From the NCBI GenBank assembly GCA_028683655.1, contig JAQUHK010000008.1, positions 1-33,420 on the forward strand: DNA of 33,420 nucleotides, read 5' to 3'. Origin of the DNA: Alphaproteobacteria bacterium (GTDB taxonomy: Bacteria; Pseudomonadota; Alphaproteobacteria; UBA9219). Shown here in pieces: positions 8,424 through 16,320 of this stretch. The notes beneath the pieces were generated by a model. The model was not told the origin of the DNA. It worked only from the letters and a program-made list of their open reading frames with translations, and did no database searches. The translations under genes and the position numbers were made by a program. The number at the start of each line of letters is the position of its first letter. Position 1 is the stretch's first letter.

Positions 8424-8492
8424 ATGACCGACGATATTGAGCTCACATACTCAATGGACGCATCCTATCACGAAATGCGGAAAAGTCAATGA
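8424..8492 (+). CDS. Possible 22-residue ORF heading a tiny overlapping cluster
   Basis: Encodes MTDDIELTYSMDASYHEMRK plus two residues; its TGA overlaps the ATG of the next tiny frame (ATGA). The upstream GAGCGG is a weak ribosome-binding site. It has no known family, and its reality rests only on the tight overlap with the following frames. Confidence 0.2.
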   Translation: MTDDIELTYSMDASYHEMRKSQ

Positions 8493-8590
8493 AAATAGGC
8501 ATTTTCTGCATATTCGCGGTGTGCACAACAACGCACGCCATGGCACAGCATGACACTCTATGGGACAGGGAGCTCAACCTATGCACATAA
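8489..8590 (+). CDS. Possible 33-residue secreted microprotein
   Basis: Encodes MKIGIFCIFAVCTTTHAMAQ followed by 13 residues (HDTLWDRELNLCT). The N-terminus looks like a short signal peptide with a plausible cleavage after AMA. It overlaps the preceding frame by 4 bases and the next by 10. The mature part would be only about 14 residues. It may be a genuine microprotein or the truncated remnant of a larger secreted protein. Confidence 0.3.
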   Translation: MKIGIFCIFAVCTTTHAMAQHDTLWDRELNLCT

Positions 8591-8739
8591 AAAAGCAAGA
8601 TTGTTACGTGTTAACCGAAAGAAAAATTGGAGGCCTTGTTACCAAGGTGCTTGCGGGAGGCCATGGGGTACTGTCAGGCAAACTGTTTAACGGTGTCAGA
8701 CAGGACAAAAGCTATGCGCAAGTTGATAGTTTTGTATGA
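8581..8739 (+). CDS. Possible 52-residue small protein ending in repeat R2
   Basis: Encodes MHIKKQDCYVLTERKIGGLV and 32 further residues ending DKSYAQVDSFV. AGGGAG is 8 bases before the ATG, a good ribosome-binding site, and the start overlaps the previous frame. The final codons are the first part of repeat R2, which supplies the SYAQV peptide and the stop. The Gly-rich centre (KVLAGGHGVLSGKLFNG) is not recognised. Confidence 0.35.
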   Translation: MHIKKQDCYVLTERKIGGLVTKVLAGGHGVLSGKLFNGVRQDKSYAQVDSFV

Positions 8740-8777
8740 CAGCCCTCTGGCTGCCAAAACTACGGCGGCCTGAAGGC
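8708..8777 (+). repeat. Structured repeat, copy R2
   Basis: Starts AAAGCTATGCGCAAGTTG (8708-8725). Its central hairpin has TAGTTTTG (8727-8734) pairing with CAAAACTA (8755-8762) and an inner CAGCC/GGCTG stem (8740-8744, 8749-8753). It ends with the palindrome GCCTGAAGGC (8768-8777). The spacing from first to last palindrome is about the same as in R1, R3 and R4 although the stem sequences differ. Confidence 0.6.
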
Positions 8778-8912
8778 TTAGAAGGTTAACCAACTGACTC
8801 GTGCCGTTGGCTAAGCAAAATGATTGAGAATTAAAACCCAGAGCCAACAAAATTTTAGGCCTTCAATCATTGATCGTGTTCAGCCTCAACCCTAATAGCC
8901 TTTACGAACTCA

Positions 8913-10049
8913 TCATGGCCGGTATTGAACGCATGCTCGACGAATGGTGTTCCAAATTCTTTTTGTGAGAACCTGTTGCAGATCATCACCGAATTTATGA
9001 GCAAGGAACTCGCTAGATCGGTACGCATAAGCAAGATTGGGAAGATGTGCATTTCTTCGACAATCTCCGCGAACCATAAAAGTCAGACAAGGGAAATCCC
9101 TACCCCTTAGCTCACTATTGAACGGGAGAGATTCAGCATAAAATGGGGAAGAAGAAACCAGATTTGCTTCCTTTGACCTCAATAGGCGCTCTACTGATCT
9201 CGCTTGATGCATGTGAAGAACTTCGTGCGCCGTAAAAGCTAAAAAGGCCGGCAGCGTTTGCACAGATGAACAGAAGCTATCTGGTATAACAAGATGTCCT
9301 TTACCGTTAGAATAACCATAAGAGCCGCTTCTTCCTTTTCCCTCGTTAGGTAGGTAAGCGCACACAGAGGACACCCCACCGAAATCGTCTGGAAAGAATT
9401 CATCTGCCACCTTACAAAAAACCTTTGCGGCCTCTTGAGAAACATCTTTGAGATGAATTTTAGAAAAGGCCTCTTCGAACGAAAGTGGATGAACAGGATT
9501 TAGCTTATTTCTTACACAAATAGCTCGACAGTCCGGCCATTTCTTAGCCGCTTCGATCAAATAACGCTCTTTTGTCAAGCGTTGGGGAAATTCTTTGAGC
9601 ATCTTTATCTGAAAGGACAAGGCCTTTCCTCGTTCTTTGCCCTCGCGGAGAGAGCGTGCTTTCAACGCAACACACGCGAGGGATAAGAGATGAGAGACTT
9701 CCTTGAAAACAGCCCGATCATCAGCAGACAATTCCTTCTGGCAAACAAGTTTGGTCAAGCGTTCGTTTGCCTCCCAGTCTGCAACGCCCACCCCGCGCGC
9801 GAACAGGCACTCTGGAACCCCCAAGGGACGATGCCAAAAGCAGAAAGAAGCATAAGCGAGCGTATTCAGTCCGTCATTACTCAATCCGGAGGAAGCGAGA
9901 AGAGAGGCGGCCTCATCATAATTTCCCTTTTGTGAAGAAAGACTTTCATTGAGAAAAGACTTAGCCGTCTGAAGCCACGCCTCATTGCAGCGGGCAAGAG
10001 AGTGGCGCGTATTGAATTCGTTCAGGAGCTTAATTTCAAACAAACTCAC
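8913..10049 (-). CDS. Orphan HExxH protein (putative zinc metallopeptidase)
   Basis: 378 residues, no signal peptide or membrane segment seen. A GTG start at 10049 (AAGGGG upstream) is chosen. The C-terminal third has AFTAHEVLHMHQ with HEVLH at 275-279, a zinc-binding HExxH motif; Glu347 in YRSSEFLAHKFGDD, ~70 residues later, is the best third ligand, giving a gluzincin-like layout. The N-terminal ~200 residues are helical and Cys-containing, with no recognised domain. It stands alone between two pairs of structured repeats, with lower GC than the ars genes beside it, suggesting separate acquisition. Substrate unknown; a toxin, phage-defence or housekeeping peptidase role cannot be told apart from sequence. 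Confidence 0.7.
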   Translation of the reverse strand: MSLFEIKLLNEFNTRHSLARCNEAWLQTAKSFLNESLSSQKGNYDEAASLLASSGLSNDGLNTLAYASFCFWHRPLGVPECLFARGVGVADWEANERLTKLVCQKELSADDRAVFKEVSHLLSLACVALKARSLREGKERGKALSFQIKMLKEFPQRLTKERYLIEAAKKWPDCRAICVRNKLNPVHPLSFEEAFSKIHLKDVSQEAAKVFCKVADEFFPDDFGGVSSVCAYLPNEGKGRSGSYGYSNGKGHLVIPDSFCSSVQTLPAFLAFTAHEVLHMHQARSVERLLRSKEANLVSSSPFYAESLPFNSELRGRDFPCLTFMVRGDCRRNAHLPNLAYAYRSSEFLAHKFGDDLQQVLTKRIWNTIRRACVQYRP

Positions 10050-10130
10050 AACAACCCCTTGGAGTAAAGACGGCGATGAAACCGTCTTTTAACATAGCCT
10101 GCGAAAGAATAAAATTAAAGGGACGCCGAA

Positions 10131-10301
10131 ATGGTTTCAACTCGTCTCTGTATCAAAATCATGGTTACTGAAGCAGAAAAACACCAAGCTATAGCGGCGT
10201 CCGTCATCCGTCGAACATTGTCAGACAAAACATCGAAAAGCTTCGCGCAAGTTGCGCTTTGCGTCGAACAACAAGTTGTCGAACACAAAGCTGCGGACTA
10301 A
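10131..10301 (+). CDS. Possible 56-residue protein containing repeat R3
   Basis: Encodes MVSTRLCIKIMVTEAEKHQA followed by 36 residues ending EHKAAD. AAAGGGA is well placed before the ATG at 10131. The second half (KSFAQVALCVEQQVVEHK) is encoded by repeat R3, and the stop TAA lies in R3's last palindrome. The KSFAQV peptide recurs as KSYAQV in the small protein at 8581-8739 because both contain the same DNA repeat in the same phase. Unknown function; it might be a gene invaded by a repeat. Confidence 0.4.
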   Translation: MVSTRLCIKIMVTEAEKHQAIAASVIRRTLSDKTSKSFAQVALCVEQQVVEHKAAD

Positions 10302-10307
10302 AGTCCG
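10237..10307 (+). repeat. Structured repeat, copy R3
   Basis: Begins at 10237 with AAAGCTTC and the perfect palindrome GCGCAAGTTGCGC (10245-10257). The central hairpin has GCTTTG (10256-10261) pairing with CAAAGC (10286-10291) and CGAACAAC against GTTGTCG inside. It ends with the perfect palindrome CGGACTAAAGTCCG (10294-10307). The first 21 bases are the inverted copy of 8260-8280 with one mismatch. Confidence 0.65.
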
Positions 10308-10337
10308 AGAATATTAATCCAGAGGCACCAACCAAAT

Positions 10338-10408
10338 CGGGCTTTAGTCCGCAAGAGATTGTGAAACGCCACGGCGTTTTACATAGCTCTCAACTTGCGC
10401 AGAGCTTT
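10338..10408 (-). repeat. Structured repeat, copy R4
   Basis: Faces R3 tail to tail. On the minus strand it reads AAAGCTCTGCGCAAGTTG, then a central hairpin whose arms are TGT-AAACGCC and GGCGTTT-ACA (10360-10383 on the plus strand), then the palindrome CGGACTAAAGCCCG (10338-10351, with one G-T pair). R4 is the only recognisable content of the gene-free stretch 10302-10614. Confidence 0.6.
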
Positions 10409-10614
10409 AGCTAATATTTCTGTCCGATGGTAGGGGCATTGTTTTACATTTTTATCGATTGTCCCGTCAGCAAGGTTAGCCCCACCACTTGCAAACAACG
10501 GATGAGGCACATTTTTGACCTTCATATCCCTGACCCCGCATAGGTTGCCGAATATCAAGCTACAAAATGTATGCAGCGCCACAGAAACTTATATTGTTTA
10601 GATCGGTTTATTCC

Positions 10615-11406
10615 TCATAGCTTAATCGCCTCAATGGTGGCGGAAACAACATAGTCCGTGATAGCCGTATCAGGTGCCCAATCTTTGATAAAAACGTGGC
10701 TCTCGTTTTTCGGGGCGATGCGGATTTCTTCAAATCCGACGGCGTGGAGCATGGCTTCGATTTCTTTGATGGTTGATGCTCCCGCCATGCAGCCTGTGTA
10801 AAGGGCGAGGTCTTGCTTGATGGCGTCGGGAAGTTCGGCAAAAGCGACAACATCCGAAACCGCCAATCGTCCACCACTTTTCAAGACACGGAAGGCCTCG
10901 GCAAAAACGCGGGGCTTGTTGGGCGACAGGTTAATCACACAGTTGGAGATAATCACATCGACTGTATTATCCGCAACAGGAAGGTTTTCGATCTCGCCCA
11001 AGCGAAACTCGACGTTTGGAAATCCTGCCTTGTGCGCGTTCTCTCTGGCCTTGGATACCATCTCAGGTGTCATATCCACGCCGATGACGCGGCCAGTATT
11101 GCCAACCTGACGGGCGGCAAGAAAACAGTCAAAGCCGCCGCCACTTCCAAGATCGAGGACAGTCTCTCCCGCTTTGAGATTGGCGATGGCTTGTGGATTG
11201 CCGCAGCCAAGCCCCATGTTAGCACCTTCGGGAATGCCGCTCAGTTCATCCGAGGAATAACCAAGCCCTCTTGACAGGCCTTCGGCATTTGGCGCGGGGC
11301 CACTACAACAAGACGTGCCGCATCCGCAGGCTTGTTTCTGCTGGGCAACCGCGCCGTACTGCTGGCGCACGGCTTGACGGATTTTGTCATTCTCGGCTTC
11401 GTTCAT
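10615..11406 (-). CDS. arsM: Arsenite S-adenosylmethionine methyltransferase
   Basis: Methylates As(III) to mono- and further methylated arsenicals using SAM, in the cytoplasm. 263 residues; start ATG at 11406 after AAGGGAAG. SAM-binding motif I is [12 protein letters not shown] (84-95). The three cysteines that bind As(III) in characterised ArsM proteins have clear equivalents: Cys68 in GLGCGNP, Cys156 in NCVINLSP and Cys206 in YTGCMAGA. An extra Cys-rich N-terminal patch (CGCGTSCC, 27-34) is also common in the family. It is the last gene of the leftward RND operon (30-base gap after the adaptor). Its product methylarsenite is more toxic than arsenite, which fits the presence of ArsP across the divergent promoter. 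Confidence 0.95.
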   Translation of the reverse strand: MNEAENDKIRQAVRQQYGAVAQQKQACGCGTSCCSGPAPNAEGLSRGLGYSSDELSGIPEGANMGLGCGNPQAIANLKAGETVLDLGSGGGFDCFLAARQVGNTGRVIGVDMTPEMVSKARENAHKAGFPNVEFRLGEIENLPVADNTVDVIISNCVINLSPNKPRVFAEAFRVLKSGGRLAVSDVVAFAELPDAIKQDLALYTGCMAGASTIKEIEAMLHAVGFEEIRIAPKNESHVFIKDWAPDTAITDYVVSATIEAIKL

Positions 11407-11436
11407 GATGCTTCCCTTAAACTAGAGCAAACCCGC

Positions 11437-12627
11437 CTATTTGTTTTTCTCCGCTTTCTTATCAGGCTTGGGGGACTCGATGGCAGTAACGCTGCTTCCA
11501 TCGGTTAATGAATCGCTTGGATTGACAATCACGCGATCACTCGATTTTACGCCCGTAAGCACCTCTATGGTTTTGCCATAGTCGCGGCCAAGCTTGACTG
11601 GTTTCAACGCAACTTTTCCTCCCTGATCCACAAGGGCGATTTGTGGGCCATCGGAACGGAACGCGATGGCATTTGACGGAAGCGTCAGGGTTTCGTCGTT
11701 TTTTATCTCAAGAAACCGGACTTGCGCGTAGCTGCCCGCCAAGATTTCCTGTTTTTCGTTATCGACTTCCATTTCAACCAAGAGCGTGCGCGAGTCTGCG
11801 GCCATTGCGCCTGCGGTGCGAACGATCTTTGCCGTAAACACGCGACCCGACATTTCTGGGATCAGCATTTCGGCGGCTTGTTCGACAGAAATTTGGTGCG
11901 CCATTGTTTGGGGTACTTGCGCTTGAATGCGAAGCTTCTCGGTTTGGGACAGATGAAACAGCTCTTTTGCACTTCCTGCGGCGATTAGATCGCCAACGTC
12001 AACATTGCGCGTCGTGATCGTGCCAGAAAAAGGTGCCACAATACGCGTGAAAGAGACCAGTTCTTCCAACCGATGCAGTTCGGCTCTGGCGGAATCCGCT
12101 GCGGCGGTTTTTAATTTATAATCGGCCTGCTTTTCAGCGTTGTCCTGTTCACTCACGCCAGAGCTTTTAACAAGCTTCTCCCATCGCTCCGCCGTGATTT
12201 TTGAAAGATCCTTGGCTGCCTCGGCCTGCGCCAATTGCGCTTTTGCTTGCTCTAACTGCTGTTGAAGCTCAGGGGCTTCAATTTCGGCCAACATCTGTCC
12301 TTGTTCAACCCGCGATCCAATGTCCACATGGCGCGTTTTCAGATAGCCGCTTGCACGCGCATAGATGGGAGCTTCAACCCACGGCTTGATCTCTGCGGGA
12401 AGCAAGAGGCCTGCAGATGATGGCAGCGGAGATGGCTTGACAACCGAAACGGTAGGCATGGCACGTTCCGTTGCTTCGTTTTTAAGCGTCGTCTGTTGAT
12501 GCCAGCGGGGAATGAACCCATAAGCGCCTGCTGCAAGGGCTAGTGCCAAAAGAGCAAAGCTAAACCGTGCGAACCTGCCGGAGGAGGTTTTTTGAGGCAC
12601 GGGTTTGTTTGTGTCGTCTTTACTCAT
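11437..12627 (-). CDS. RND efflux periplasmic adaptor (HlyD/MFP family)
   Basis: Links the inner-membrane RND pump to an outer-membrane channel. 396 residues; N-terminal membrane anchor or signal sequence (FARFSFALLALALAAGAYGF, ~19-38). Barrel-sandwich halves are seen as APIYARASGYLKTRHVDIGSR and TRIVAPFSGTITTRNVDVGD, flanking an Ala/Gln-rich coiled-coil hairpin (QQQLEQAKAQLAQAEAAK...). The C-terminal beta-barrel and membrane-proximal parts follow. It starts 9 bases after the permease stop, so it is the second gene of that operon. No outer-membrane factor gene is present in the window, so a TolC-like channel must come from elsewhere. Substrate not deducible from sequence; the setting suggests arsenicals or other toxic compounds. 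Confidence 0.92.
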   Translation of the reverse strand: MSKDDTNKPVPQKTSSGRFARFSFALLALALAAGAYGFIPRWHQQTTLKNEATERAMPTVSVVKPSPLPSSAGLLLPAEIKPWVEAPIYARASGYLKTRHVDIGSRVEQGQMLAEIEAPELQQQLEQAKAQLAQAEAAKDLSKITAERWEKLVKSSGVSEQDNAEKQADYKLKTAAADSARAELHRLEELVSFTRIVAPFSGTITTRNVDVGDLIAAGSAKELFHLSQTEKLRIQAQVPQTMAHQISVEQAAEMLIPEMSGRVFTAKIVRTAGAMAADSRTLLVEMEVDNEKQEILAGSYAQVRFLEIKNDETLTLPSNAIAFRSDGPQIALVDQGGKVALKPVKLGRDYGKTIEVLTGVKSSDRVIVNPSDSLTDGSSVTAIESPKPDKKAEKNK

Positions 12628-12636
12628 TTCTTCACC

Positions 12637-15600
12637 TTATTCACCACGAGGGGTTACAAATGCCAATTCGTCTGTCTCGCTTGGTTTGCCCGCCGAATGT
12701 CGATGAAAAAAGCTGAAGAGGACAGGCACAAAGAAAAGCGTTGCGATGGTCGCCAGAACAAGCCCGCCGATTACGGCTCGTCCAAGAGGCGCGTTCTGCT
12801 CACCACCTTCTCCAAGCCCTAATGAAAAAGGAACCATGCCGATAATCATGGCAAGAGACGTCATCGAAACAGGACGCAGACGACCGACGCCAGCCTCAAA
12901 CGCAGCTATAGAAGGTGTCAGTCCTTGCTTAAGTCCATCTCGTGCAAAGGAAACGACAAGAACAGAGTTTGCTGTCGCAACGCCAAGGCTCATAATCGCC
13001 CCCATAAGGGCGGGAACGCTTAAGGTTGTCATGGTTAGATACAATCCCCAGACGACTCCGGCAAGAGCCGCGGGCAAAGCTCCGATGATAATAAAGGGGT
13101 CAAGCCAACTTTGGAAGTTTACGACGAGAAGAAGGTAGACAAAAAGGATGGCCAGAAGAAGACCTATGCCGAGACCTTGAAAACTTTCCTGCATGGTCGT
13201 GGCCTGACCGCGCAACGTGATCGTGTTTCCTTTAGGCATATCTTTTTGGGCGGCTTGGATCAATGGGCGTATGTCAGCCAAAACGCCTCCAAGATCGCGG
13301 CCACTTACACCCACAAAAAGGTTTACAATCGGCATGACGTTATAGTGAGAAAAGATAGGCGATCCTGTTTGGCGCTTTACGGTCGCGATATTGGCAAGAA
13401 TCTGTCCGTTGCCTTCTCCTGATCCAACCGGAATAGCATTTATGGCATCTAGGGAATCGATTGAACGCTCAGGAACACGCATATTCACAAGATATTGAAC
13501 GCCATTGGCTGGATTGAGCCAATAGTTTGGCTGGGTTTGGCTACTTCCGTTCAGAGACAGCAATAGAGAATTGGCAACATCGCGTTCTGTGAGGCCGATT
13601 TGAGAGGCTTTAACGCGATCAACGCTGAAATGAAGCTGGGGTTGATCTGCTTGTTGTTGAACGCGCACATCAACGGCACCCGGAATGCGGCGAATTTGTT
13701 CTGCCAAAGAGGTCGCTACGGCCCTGTTTTTTTCGATGTCTCTGCCAGAAATCTGGATGTCAAACGGGGCCGGAATACCAAAGTTGATGGTCTGATTGAC
13801 AATATCGGCAGGCAGAAAATAAAAGGTTGTGCTTGGAAAATCCTTATTCAGTTTGGATCGCAAGGCTTCAACATAGTCTGAAGTCCCGCTATGACCTTTG
13901 TTCAGCGACACGAGAATATCGGCGTCACGCGTTCCGGTAAGCCCGTTGTCGATATAGGATAGAGGAAGTCCACCTGCGGGCATACCGATGTTGTCTAAAA
14001 TGCCTGAGATTTCATGTTCAGGGATAACTTGCCGAATGGTAGTTTCAACGTCATCGACAAGTCTTACGGTCTCCTCAATCCGCATACCGCTTTGGCCACG
14101 CACATGGAGTCTGAATTGTCCTGCGTCAACGGATGGAAAGAAATCTTGTCCCAAGAGGGGCGTAAGCGCCCAGCTTCCACCGCAGAACACGAGAAAAAGA
14201 ATCATGAAAGCGGCATTGCGTAACAAAAGCCTCTCCAAAACATACGCATACGTCTTTCGTAACTTGCTAAAAAACCGTTCGAACACACTTTGGAAATGAA
14301 GGAAGGGCTTGAATAGGAAGGGAGCTTGCGCTGCTTGAGACGGCGTTCCTGTATGCTCCCTGTTTTTATAAAACCACATCACTAAGGTTGGGACGAGCGT
14401 TCGGGAAAGGACGTAGCTTGCCAACACCGCAAAAACAACAGCTTCAGCCAAGGGGATAAAAAGAAAACGCGCCACGCCGGACAGAAAGAACATCGGCACG
14501 AAGACAATACAGATGCAAAGCGTTGAAACAAAAGCTGGCAAAGCGATTTCCTGCGCGCCGTCCATAATCGCTTGAACATTGGTTTTGCCAAGCTCCTTGT
14601 GACGATGAATGTTTTCAATCGTCACGGTGGCGTCGTCCACAAGGATGCCGACAGCAAGGGCAAGTCCACCTAACGTCATAAGATTGATCGTTTCCCCAAG
14701 CGCACTGAGAATGGCGATCGAGGATAAAATGGAAAGAGGAATGGATACAGCAATGATAAGCGTGCTGCGCCATGAACCCAAAAACAAAAGGATCATGATC
14801 GAGGTTAGCGCAGCTGCAATAACACCTTCTATCACGACACTGTTGACGGCGGCGCGAACAAAAAGCGACTGGTCGGCAAACTCTTTGGTTTCGAGTTCAG
14901 GCGGCAAAGTGTTGAGAATTTTAGGCATCGCTTTTTTGACGTTATCAACGACGCTCAAGGTGGAAGCAGCTCCCGTCTTAAGGACGGTCAGTAAGATGCC
15001 TCGAACGCCATCAAGCCTTACGACGTTTTGCTGGGGCTGAAACCCGTCATGAACGTGCGCGACATCCCCAACGCGAATAACCGCTCCATTAACCGTTTTA
15101 ACGGGAAGGTCGTTGAGGGCGGCAATGGTTGCCGTGCTTGTGTTTAACGAAACATCGAATTCCGTTTCGTCAATTTTTACGCTGCCGCTGGGAAGAACAA
15201 AGTTTTGGGCATTGAAGGCGTTGACGACATCTTGAGGGGCTAAATTCTTGGCTTGAAGCGCGGGTAGGTCAATATCGACAGCCACGACGCGCTCTTTCCC
15301 TCCAGCAGGACGAGGAACGGAAGCACCACGCACATTGGAAAGACCAACTTTAAAACGGTTCATCGCCATATCTTGAAGCTCTTGTTCAGAAAACTTTGCG
15401 CTGGCGAGGCTGTACTGAAGGATAGGAACGGAAGAAGCGTTGTAACGGAGGATGAAAGGCGGCGTGATGCCTGTCGGAAGAAGCTTTAAAACAGCTTGTC
15501 CGCTGGCCGTAATTTGGGCAACGGCCTCAGAGATAGAGGCCCCAGGCTGGAAAAAGACTTTAATAACGCCAGCGCCTTTGTAGGACGTTGATTCAATATG

Positions 15601-15837
15601 CTCAATGTCATTGACCAGTGTGCTGATCATCCGTTCGTGATTGTAAACGATACGCTCTTCGATTTCTTGGGCACTGAGGCCATTATAAACCCACACAGCG
15701 CTAACAACGGGAATGTCAATCTCTGGGAAAATATCCGTCGGCGTCCGCTGCAAGATAAACGGCGTCAGAAGCAGCAGAATGAGAGCTACAACAACAAAAG
15801 TGTAAGGACGCCGCAAGGCGAGTTGAACAATCCACAT
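12637..15837 (-). CDS. RND efflux pump permease
   Basis: Proton-driven inner-membrane pump, 1066 residues from MWIVQLALRRPYT; longer readings run into the divergent promoter. Twelve hydrophobic segments in the usual 1+5+1+5 pattern with two large periplasmic loops. The TM4 proton-relay pair is present (Asp401-Asp402 in VGILVDDATVTIENIH). In TM10 the lysine typical of AcrB-like pumps (AKNAIL) is missing: the aligned segment reads GVATANSVLVVSFA. The charged heavy-metal signature of CusA-type pumps was not seen, so it groups better with HAE/multidrug-like pumps. First gene of the operon permease-adaptor-arsM, divergent from arsR, so probably ArsR-controlled. Confidence 0.93.
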   Translation of the reverse strand: MWIVQLALRRPYTFVVVALILLLLTPFILQRTPTDIFPEIDIPVVSAVWVYNGLSAQEIEERIVYNHERMISTLVNDIEHIESTSYKGAGVIKVFFQPGASISEAVAQITASGQAVLKLLPTGITPPFILRYNASSVPILQYSLASAKFSEQELQDMAMNRFKVGLSNVRGASVPRPAGGKERVVAVDIDLPALQAKNLAPQDVVNAFNAQNFVLPSGSVKIDETEFDVSLNTSTATIAALNDLPVKTVNGAVIRVGDVAHVHDGFQPQQNVVRLDGVRGILLTVLKTGAASTLSVVDNVKKAMPKILNTLPPELETKEFADQSLFVRAAVNSVVIEGVIAAALTSIMILLFLGSWRSTLIIAVSIPLSILSSIAILSALGETINLMTLGGLALAVGILVDDATVTIENIHRHKELGKTNVQAIMDGAQEIALPAFVSTLCICIVFVPMFFLSGVARFLFIPLAEAVVFAVLASYVLSRTLVPTLVMWFYKNREHTGTPSQAAQAPFLFKPFLHFQSVFERFFSKLRKTYAYVLERLLLRNAAFMILFLVFCGGSWALTPLLGQDFFPSVDAGQFRLHVRGQSGMRIEETVRLVDDVETTIRQVIPEHEISGILDNIGMPAGGLPLSYIDNGLTGTRDADILVSLNKGHSGTSDYVEALRSKLNKDFPSTTFYFLPADIVNQTINFGIPAPFDIQISGRDIEKNRAVATSLAEQIRRIPGAVDVRVQQQADQPQLHFSVDRVKASQIGLTERDVANSLLLSLNGSSQTQPNYWLNPANGVQYLVNMRVPERSIDSLDAINAIPVGSGEGNGQILANIATVKRQTGSPIFSHYNVMPIVNLFVGVSGRDLGGVLADIRPLIQAAQKDMPKGNTITLRGQATTMQESFQGLGIGLLLAILFVYLLLVVNFQSWLDPFIIIGALPAALAGVVWGLYLTMTTLSVPALMGAIMSLGVATANSVLVVSFARDGLKQGLTPSIAAFEAGVGRLRPVSMTSLAMIIGMVPFSLGLGEGGEQNAPLGRAVIGGLVLATIATLFFVPVLFSFFHRHSAGKPSETDELAFVTPRGE

Positions 15838-15990
15838 AAGGGGCACCGAATAGGGGGACAAATCGCAGACTGGGCGATCTGGCGGGATTACATCTTTGGC
15901 GAAAACGCCAGCGCACACTCATCACGCGATAATGTGGCGTTGCGATCCTAGAAGATGGTGGGGCAAAGGGAAAGCAAAATATCCGCTTGC

Positions 15991-16016
15991 GTGCATATAT
16001 GTCCCTGTGCATATAT
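15991..16016 (+). promoter_or_regulatory. Probable ArsR operator in the divergent ars promoter
   Basis: GTGCATATAT occurs twice as a direct repeat (15991-16000 and 16007-16016); read the other way, ATATATG (15995-16001) and CATATAT (16010-16016) form an inverted repeat, typical of ArsR-family operators. TTGCGT (15987-15992) and CATATA (16010-16015), 17 bases apart, could be the -35 and -10 of the arsR promoter, so ArsR would block RNA polymerase directly. With that -10 the transcript would start almost at the arsR ATG (16024). No other operator-like repeat was seen in the 186-bp gap to the RND permease. Confidence 0.6.
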
Positions 16017-16023
16017 AACAAAC

Positions 16024-16320
16024 ATGAATCAAACCATTCAAATTCTCTCCGCATTGGCGGAACCGACGCGGCTGGCGGCTATGCGGCTGTTATGGGATGG
16101 ACGTGAGCATTGCGTGTGCGAACTGATGGAAACCTTGGATAAAGGCCAGTCTTGTATGTCGCGCCACATGGCGGCTCTCAAGAAAGTGGGTCTTGTCGCT
16201 GACAGGCGCGATGCCCAATGGGTTCGCTATCGGTACAATCCAGCGCTTTCCAAGGCCGTTGTTGCGCTCGTCGAAGCGGCACTTGATCTTGAAAAACCAT
16301 CCAAAAGGAAGTCAGCATGA
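16024..16320 (+). CDS. arsR: ArsR-family arsenic-responsive repressor
   Basis: Winged-helix repressor expected to leave its operator upon As(III) binding. 98 residues from the ATG at 16024 (MNQTIQILSALAEPTRLAAM...); an in-frame extension to 15955 would cross the promoter and is rejected. The As(III)-binding CxC motif is present in the early helix: Cys30 and Cys32 in EHCVCELM. The recognition helix region follows (GQSCMSRHMAALKKVGLV), then the wing (DRRDAQWVRYRYN). First gene of the rightward operon, overlapping arsP by 4 bases (ATGA). Autoregulation and co-control of the divergent RND-arsM operon are inferred from the shared operator region. Confidence 0.95.
   Translation: MNQTIQILSALAEPTRLAAMRLLWDGREHCVCELMETLDKGQSCMSRHMAALKKVGLVADRRDAQWVRYRYNPALSKAVVALVEAALDLEKPSKRKSA

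Noticed and set aside
8806-8848. Terminator for the HExxH gene (GTTGGCT ... AGCCAAC)
   Set aside because: The 7-bp arms are 29 bases apart with no T-run on the relevant strand; too weak to call.
10379-10525. Possible minus-strand ORF of 48 residues (MKVKNVPHPLF... ending KALRKLRAM)
   Set aside because: It has only a poorly spaced G-rich stretch upstream, and its C-terminus is simply repeat R4 read in another phase; no independent support.
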